Shown here: positions 47,762-51,504 of the stretch, in pieces | Layout of the letters: every line of letters begins with the position of its first letter | Numbering within the stretch: the stretch's first letter is position 1 | DNA from: Pseudomonas graminis | GTDB lineage: Bacteria; Pseudomonadota; Gammaproteobacteria; Pseudomonadales; Pseudomonadaceae | DNA length: 51,504 nucleotides | Assembly: GCF_900111735.1 (NCBI RefSeq) | Contig: NZ_FOHW01000022.1 | Location: 1-51,504 of the forward strand | Direction: 5' to 3' | Translations under genes and position numbers: made by a program | Notes under the pieces: model-generated | What the model was told of the DNA's origin: nothing | The model's database searches: none | What the model saw: only the letters and a program-made list of their open reading frames with translations

Positions 47762-48859
47762 CTACCGGTTACGCTGCTGCAGGTACTCAACGACGGCCTG
47801 CTGATCGCCGGCAAACTCGATCCGCACGTCTTTGCTGTCGCGCTGGTAGGCGTACATCGGGTCGTAGTATTCGCTCAACATCCCGCTGATCCAGCCCCGG
47901 TGCAGATCCACCGAACCGCTGCGCGCCTGTTCGGCCAAGGCACTGTCCATGATTGCCGCCAGGCGCTGATAACGCTCCCCGCCCAGGCGCCGAACGATAC
48001 TCGACAGGCTCTGCTGCAAACGCTCGGCGTAGGCCGCGAAGCCTGTTTCAACGCCCTGCACGGCAATGAACTCGGCACACAGGTCGGTCACGTAATCCTT
48101 CAGAATCCGCTCGACGCGGCTCTCGAAACTGTCCTCCAGCCAGACCAGCGGCGCCTCCTGCATGGTCCGGTACAACTCGACGGGCACCGCACGACTGCCG
48201 ACGATCCGCCCTTCGTCCTCCAGCACAAACTGATTGAGCTGACGGGAGCGTTTTTTCAGAATGTCCACGGCCAGCAGATTTTCGAAATCGATCTGCCCCG
48301 GCTGCGGCGTCGCGTGTTTGCCAAAGCTGGAACCGCGATGATTGGCATGCCCTTCCAGATCCAGGCCATTGTCGAGCTGCTGCAGCACCTCGGTCTTGCC
48401 GCTGCCGGTCAGGCCGCCGATCAGCACGAAATCGCACTCGGCCACGGCCTGCTCGGTCACCTCGATCAAAAAGCTGCGCATCGCCTTGTAGCCACCGATA
48501 ACCCGGGGGTAATCGATGCCGGCCTCGCTCTTGAGCCACTGCTGGGTGATCTGCGAACGCAGCCCGCCGCGAAAGCAATACAGAAAGCCCTCGGGATGGT
48601 TGCGCGCAAAATCAGCCCAGGCTTCGATCCGCGCCTGTTTCAAGTCGCCGGACACCAGCGTGTGACCGAGCTCGATGGCGGCCTGTTGCCCGTCCTGTTT
48701 GTAGCTGGTGCCGACCTTCTGCCGTTCGACGTCATTCATCAGCGGCAGATTGATCACGCCGGGGAACGCGCCCTTGGTGAATTCCACCGGAGCGCGCACG
48801 TCCATCATCGGCACGTCGCCAAGGAAAATCTCGCGCAGGTCGGCGCTGTTGTCGCGCAT
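47762..48859 (-). CDS. mnmH: tRNA 2-selenouridine synthase
   Basis: 365 aa (also called SelU or YbbB). It replaces sulfur by selenium in wobble 2-thiouridine of tRNA, using selenophosphate. The N-terminal rhodanese domain carries the catalytic cysteine in YCFRGGLRS (about residue 94). A P-loop, GLTGSGKTEVL, follows at about 148-158. The start codon overlaps the selD stop (TGATG), so the enzyme is co-translated with its selenophosphate supplier. Confidence 0.95.
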   Translation of the reverse strand: MRDNSADLREIFLGDVPMMDVRAPVEFTKGAFPGVINLPLMNDVERQKVGTSYKQDGQQAAIELGHTLVSGDLKQARIEAWADFARNHPEGFLYCFRGGLRSQITQQWLKSEAGIDYPRVIGGYKAMRSFLIEVTEQAVAECDFVLIGGLTGSGKTEVLQQLDNGLDLEGHANHRGSSFGKHATPQPGQIDFENLLAVDILKKRSRQLNQFVLEDEGRIVGSRAVPVELYRTMQEAPLVWLEDSFESRVERILKDYVTDLCAEFIAVQGVETGFAAYAERLQQSLSSIVRRLGGERYQRLAAIMDSALAEQARSGSVDLHRGWISGMLSEYYDPMYAYQRDSKDVRIEFAGDQQAVVEYLQQRNR

Positions 48860-49893
48860 CAGAACACCTCGACCGCGAGTGGCTGTCGCTCGATCAATTC
48901 GCCGATCGGCGCAAGACTCAGACCCAGTTCACCGGCCAGGGCGAGGAACGCCGCTTCTTCAGCGGGCGCGACGGCAATCAGCAGGCCGCCGCTGGTTTGC
49001 GGGTCGCACAGCAGCAACTTCTGCGCCTCGGTCAGGGCGCCAATGCGCTCGCCATAGCTGTCGTAATTGCGATGGGTGCCGCCGGGGATGCAACCCTGCT
49101 CGATGTAGAAATCGACGCTGCCCAGACGCGGCACGGCGGCAGCGTTCAACCGTGCGGTGACCTGACTGCCGTCGGCCATCTCAACCAGATGCCCGAGCAG
49201 GCCGAAGCCTGTGACGTCGGTCATGGCCGTGACGCCGGCCAGCCGGGAGAAACGGCTGCCGGGCTTGTTCAGCGTGCACATCACATCGCGCGCCAGACCG
49301 ATGTCTTCGTCGCGCAGCAGACCTTTTTTCTCGGCGGTGGTGAGGATGCCGATGCCTAGGGGCTTGGTCAGGAAGAGCTTGCAGCCCACGGTGGCGGTGT
49401 CGTTGCGCTTCATGAAGCGCTTTTCCACCAGCCCCGTGACGGCCAGGCCGAAAATCGGCTCGGGCGCGTCGATGGAGTGACCTCCCGCCAGAGGGATGCC
49501 CGCTGCATCGCATACCGCGCGCCCGCCACGGATGACTTCCCGGGCGATTTCCGGGGCCAGCACGTTGACCGGCCAGCCGAGAATGGCGATGGCCATCAAC
49601 GGATCGCCGCCCATGGCGTAGACGTCGCTGATGGCGTTGGTCGCGGCGATGCGGCCGAAGTCGAAAGGGTCGTCGACGATGGGCATGAAGAAATCGGTGG
49701 TGGACACGACGCCCTTTTCGTCGTCGATGGCATAGACCGCCGCGTCATCGCGCGAGGCATTGCCGACCCACAGGCGCGGGTCGAGGTTCTGCGCGCCGCT
49801 GCCGGCGAGGATGGTTTCCAGCACCTTGGGCGAAATCTTGCAGCCGCAGCCGGCGCCGTGGCTGTATTGGGTAAGACGAATCGGGTCGGTCAT
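48859..49893 (-). CDS. selD: selenophosphate synthase (selenide, water dikinase)
   Basis: 344 aa. It makes selenophosphate from selenide and ATP. The flexible N-terminal catalytic loop GAGCGCKIS holds cysteine in the position that is selenocysteine in some species, together with the essential lysine. The AIR-synthase-like fold follows (VSTTDFFMPIVDDPFDFGRIAATNAISDVYAMGG). The ATG at 49893 fits the conserved start; upstream open frame runs into REP sequence. No selA, selB or Sec-enzyme gene is in the window. Confidence 0.95.
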   Translation of the reverse strand: MTDPIRLTQYSHGAGCGCKISPKVLETILAGSGAQNLDPRLWVGNASRDDAAVYAIDDEKGVVSTTDFFMPIVDDPFDFGRIAATNAISDVYAMGGDPLMAIAILGWPVNVLAPEIAREVIRGGRAVCDAAGIPLAGGHSIDAPEPIFGLAVTGLVEKRFMKRNDTATVGCKLFLTKPLGIGILTTAEKKGLLRDEDIGLARDVMCTLNKPGSRFSRLAGVTAMTDVTGFGLLGHLVEMADGSQVTARLNAAAVPRLGSVDFYIEQGCIPGGTHRNYDSYGERIGALTEAQKLLLCDPQTSGGLLIAVAPAEEAAFLALAGELGLSLAPIGELIERQPLAVEVF

Positions 49894-50009
49894 GGGAAGC
49901 CCCTGAGTTTCAAGGCGCCGAAGTCTAACAGAGGCGCCAGCGGGTTGAAGGGTTGCTGGATGGCTGGCTGTCGGGGCTGATACTTCACCATCAGGTTCAC
50001 GCGCACTTT

Positions 50010-50141
50010 GTGGGACCGGCTTTAGCCGGGAAGGCGTCAGATGCCACACCGCAGAACTCATGATGTCTGCACCGGCCTCTTCCCGGCTGAAGCCGGTCCC
50101 ACTAATCGCGCTCATCGTAGGACCGGCTTTAGCCGGGAAAG
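50010..50141. repeat. REPIN plus single REP, class 1
   Basis: A 93-bp REPIN (50010-50102) is followed by a lone REP arm (50118-50141). They fill the gap between selD and the MFS gene. Confidence 0.83.
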
Positions 50142-50176
50142 CGTCAAGTGCCGCACTGCAAAACTGATGGCTCTCC

Positions 50177-51325
50177 TCAGCCCTTCGCCATGCGCCGTGC
50201 CGTCAGCACCTGCGCCAGCATCAGCGCGCCGACGCACAAGAGCGCTTCCCGCAGGCCAACCACATGGGCAGCGAAGCCGATCAAGGCCGGTCCCAGCAAA
50301 ATCCCGCAGTAGCCGATCCCGGTAATCACTGCGATCGCGAGGCCTGCCGGCATCCCGGTCTGTGCACCGACCACCGAGCAATACACCGGAAACGTATTGG
50401 ACAACCCCAGCCCGATCAGCGCGAAGCCCAGGAGGAAAAGTGGCCACGGCTCCAGCAGGATTGCCATGGCAAACCCGACCATCACCAGCAGCCCACCGCC
50501 GATCAACAGGTTCACCGCACCCAGACGCTTCCTCAGCCAGTCCCCGGAGAACCGCCCGGCGGCCATGGTCAGCGAGAACACCGCGTAAGCGCCGCCGGCC
50601 ACCGACAAATCGATCTGGTGCATGCGGTTCAGGAACACTGCGCTCCAGTCCAGTACCGCGCCCTCCACCAGCAGAGCGATGAAGCAGAGAATGCCGACAA
50701 TGACGACCTTGGTGGTCGGCCAGGCGAACGGCGCCGAGGGATCATCCGCGCCATGGGGCACCAGGTAGCGCGCGTGCCAGAGCAGCATCCCGGCAATCAA
50801 CGTCACCACCACGGCCACCGCCAGCAACGGCGACGCGCCCAGCCACAGCAGCAAGGTCATCAACAGCGCACTGCTGATGCCGCCGAGGCTGAACAGCCCG
50901 TGAAACCCCGACATCATCGGCCGCCCGTGATCGCGCTCGACCATCAGGCCCTGCACGTTCATCGCCACATCAATGCTGCCCAGTCCAGCGCCGAACACCG
51001 CCAGGGCCACTGCCAGCGCCGGAAGTGAGGCCAGCGTGGCGAGCAACGGCAGCATGCAGCAGATCAGCGCCCCGCCGATCAATGAGACAAAGCGGCAGCC
51101 TTTGCGCGTGGTCAGCATGCCCGCCAGCGGCATCGCCAGCATCGAACCGAAGCCGAAGCACAACAGCAGCAGGCCGAGCTGGGCCTCTTCAAGACCGGCG
51201 CGGTCGCGGGCGAAAGGTACCAACGGCGCCCACGCGCCCAGCGACATGCCGGACAGCAAGAACGTCAGGCGATAACTCCACAGGTGAATGAAGACGGGGG
51301 CACGAACGGATTGAGCGATGGACAC
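50177..51325 (-). CDS. MFS transporter (YbjJ-like)
   Basis: 382 aa with about 12 membrane segments and the MFS loop motif GMLTTRKGCRF after segment 2. GFHGLFSLGGISSALL and the general pattern resemble the YbjJ / FucP-like group of uptake or efflux carriers; the substrate is unknown. The start is probably the GTG at 51325 (VSIAQSVRAP); a longer frame starting at 51448 reads through a REPIN and is not credible. A TTG at 51331 is an alternative. Confidence 0.85.
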   Translation of the reverse strand: MSIAQSVRAPVFIHLWSYRLTFLLSGMSLGAWAPLVPFARDRAGLEEAQLGLLLLCFGFGSMLAMPLAGMLTTRKGCRFVSLIGGALICCMLPLLATLASLPALAVALAVFGAGLGSIDVAMNVQGLMVERDHGRPMMSGFHGLFSLGGISSALLMTLLLWLGASPLLAVAVVVTLIAGMLLWHARYLVPHGADDPSAPFAWPTTKVVIVGILCFIALLVEGAVLDWSAVFLNRMHQIDLSVAGGAYAVFSLTMAAGRFSGDWLRKRLGAVNLLIGGGLLVMVGFAMAILLEPWPLFLLGFALIGLGLSNTFPVYCSVVGAQTGMPAGLAIAVITGIGYCGILLGPALIGFAAHVVGLREALLCVGALMLAQVLTARRMAKG

Positions 51326-51402
51326 AAGCAACGACCTGAACGGGTCTGCGCGCGCGGCAGACGGTGAATAAAAAAGCGATCCCTCACTGAACGCATTCCT
51401 TC

Positions 51403-51494
51403 GCAGGACCGGCTTCAGCCGGGAAGAGGCCAATGTGAACATCTTCATCTTGAGGTGTAACCACTGACGCCTTCCCGGCTAAAGCCGGTCCCAC
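51403..51494. repeat. REPIN, class 1
   Basis: A 92-bp unit with arms at 51403-51426 (first bases degenerate) and 51471-51494, at the right edge of the window. Confidence 0.82.
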
Positions 51495-51504
51495 AATTGG
51501 AGTC

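Noticed and set aside
51326..51448. N-terminal extension of the MFS protein
   Set aside because: Its beginning is translated REP sequence; the conserved part begins at the GTG at 51325.

Overview
The window is a contiguous piece of a Pseudomonas chromosome. The nearest type is the P. syringae / P. fluorescens lineage, but I cannot fix the species. This rests on the gene content (PsmE-type alginate epimerase, Pcs phosphatidylcholine synthase, cobN-chlI aerobic cobalt insertion, selD-mnmH), the high GC coding bias, and many Pseudomonas-type REP elements. No prophage, transposase, tRNA, rRNA or CRISPR array was seen. Most of the window reads as housekeeping and accessory metabolism.

Layout. 0.4-6 kb: a very large secreted alginate C5-epimerase fused to an O-acetylhydrolase. 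6.1-6.8 kb: an array of REP repeats. 7.0-9.6 kb: three start/stop-overlapping genes (heme-oxygenase-like diiron protein, NPPY methyltransferase, conserved small protein). 9.8-10.7 kb: a DUF4142 protein and an 80-aa protein. 11-13.8 kb: DNA ligase D. 14-17.3 kb: zinc alcohol dehydrogenase, a small membrane protein, a stress-type SDR and a RidA protein. 17.4-19.8 kb: rlhA and a small secreted protein. 20.1-22.8 kb: pcs, then an Lrp-type regulator divergent from a cysteine desulfurase. 22.8-26.6 kb: a LysR regulator divergent from a copA-cueR copper operon. 26.6-29.7 kb: YjbR protein, DUF1294 protein, uppP, and a pnuC-nadR-kinase salvage pair. 29.8-31.8 kb: a FleQ/VpsR-like enhancer-binding protein without GAFTGA, and a small gene.

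31.8-41.5 kb is a cobalamin block. On the minus strand lie cobW-cobN-(31-aa ORF)-chlI-VWA gene. On the plus strand lie cbtB-cbtA-cobE, then cobM after a REPIN. The two transcripts diverge and each begins with its own cobalamin riboswitch, so B12 should shut off cobalt insertion and cobalt uptake together. About 2.4 kb further on is the B12-dependent metH, preceded by a MetR-type palindrome. Between them are nfuA and an acyltransferase. 47.7-51.3 kb: the selD-mnmH selenium pair and an MFS transporter.

The least explained items are the 31-residue ORF stop/start-coupled on both sides between cobN and chlI, the VWA gene with no ATG or GTG start, the diiron-protein/methyltransferase operon, the enhancer-binding protein without GAFTGA, and a set of REPINs of nearly constant length (92-93 bp) together with collapsed single-hairpin derivatives.
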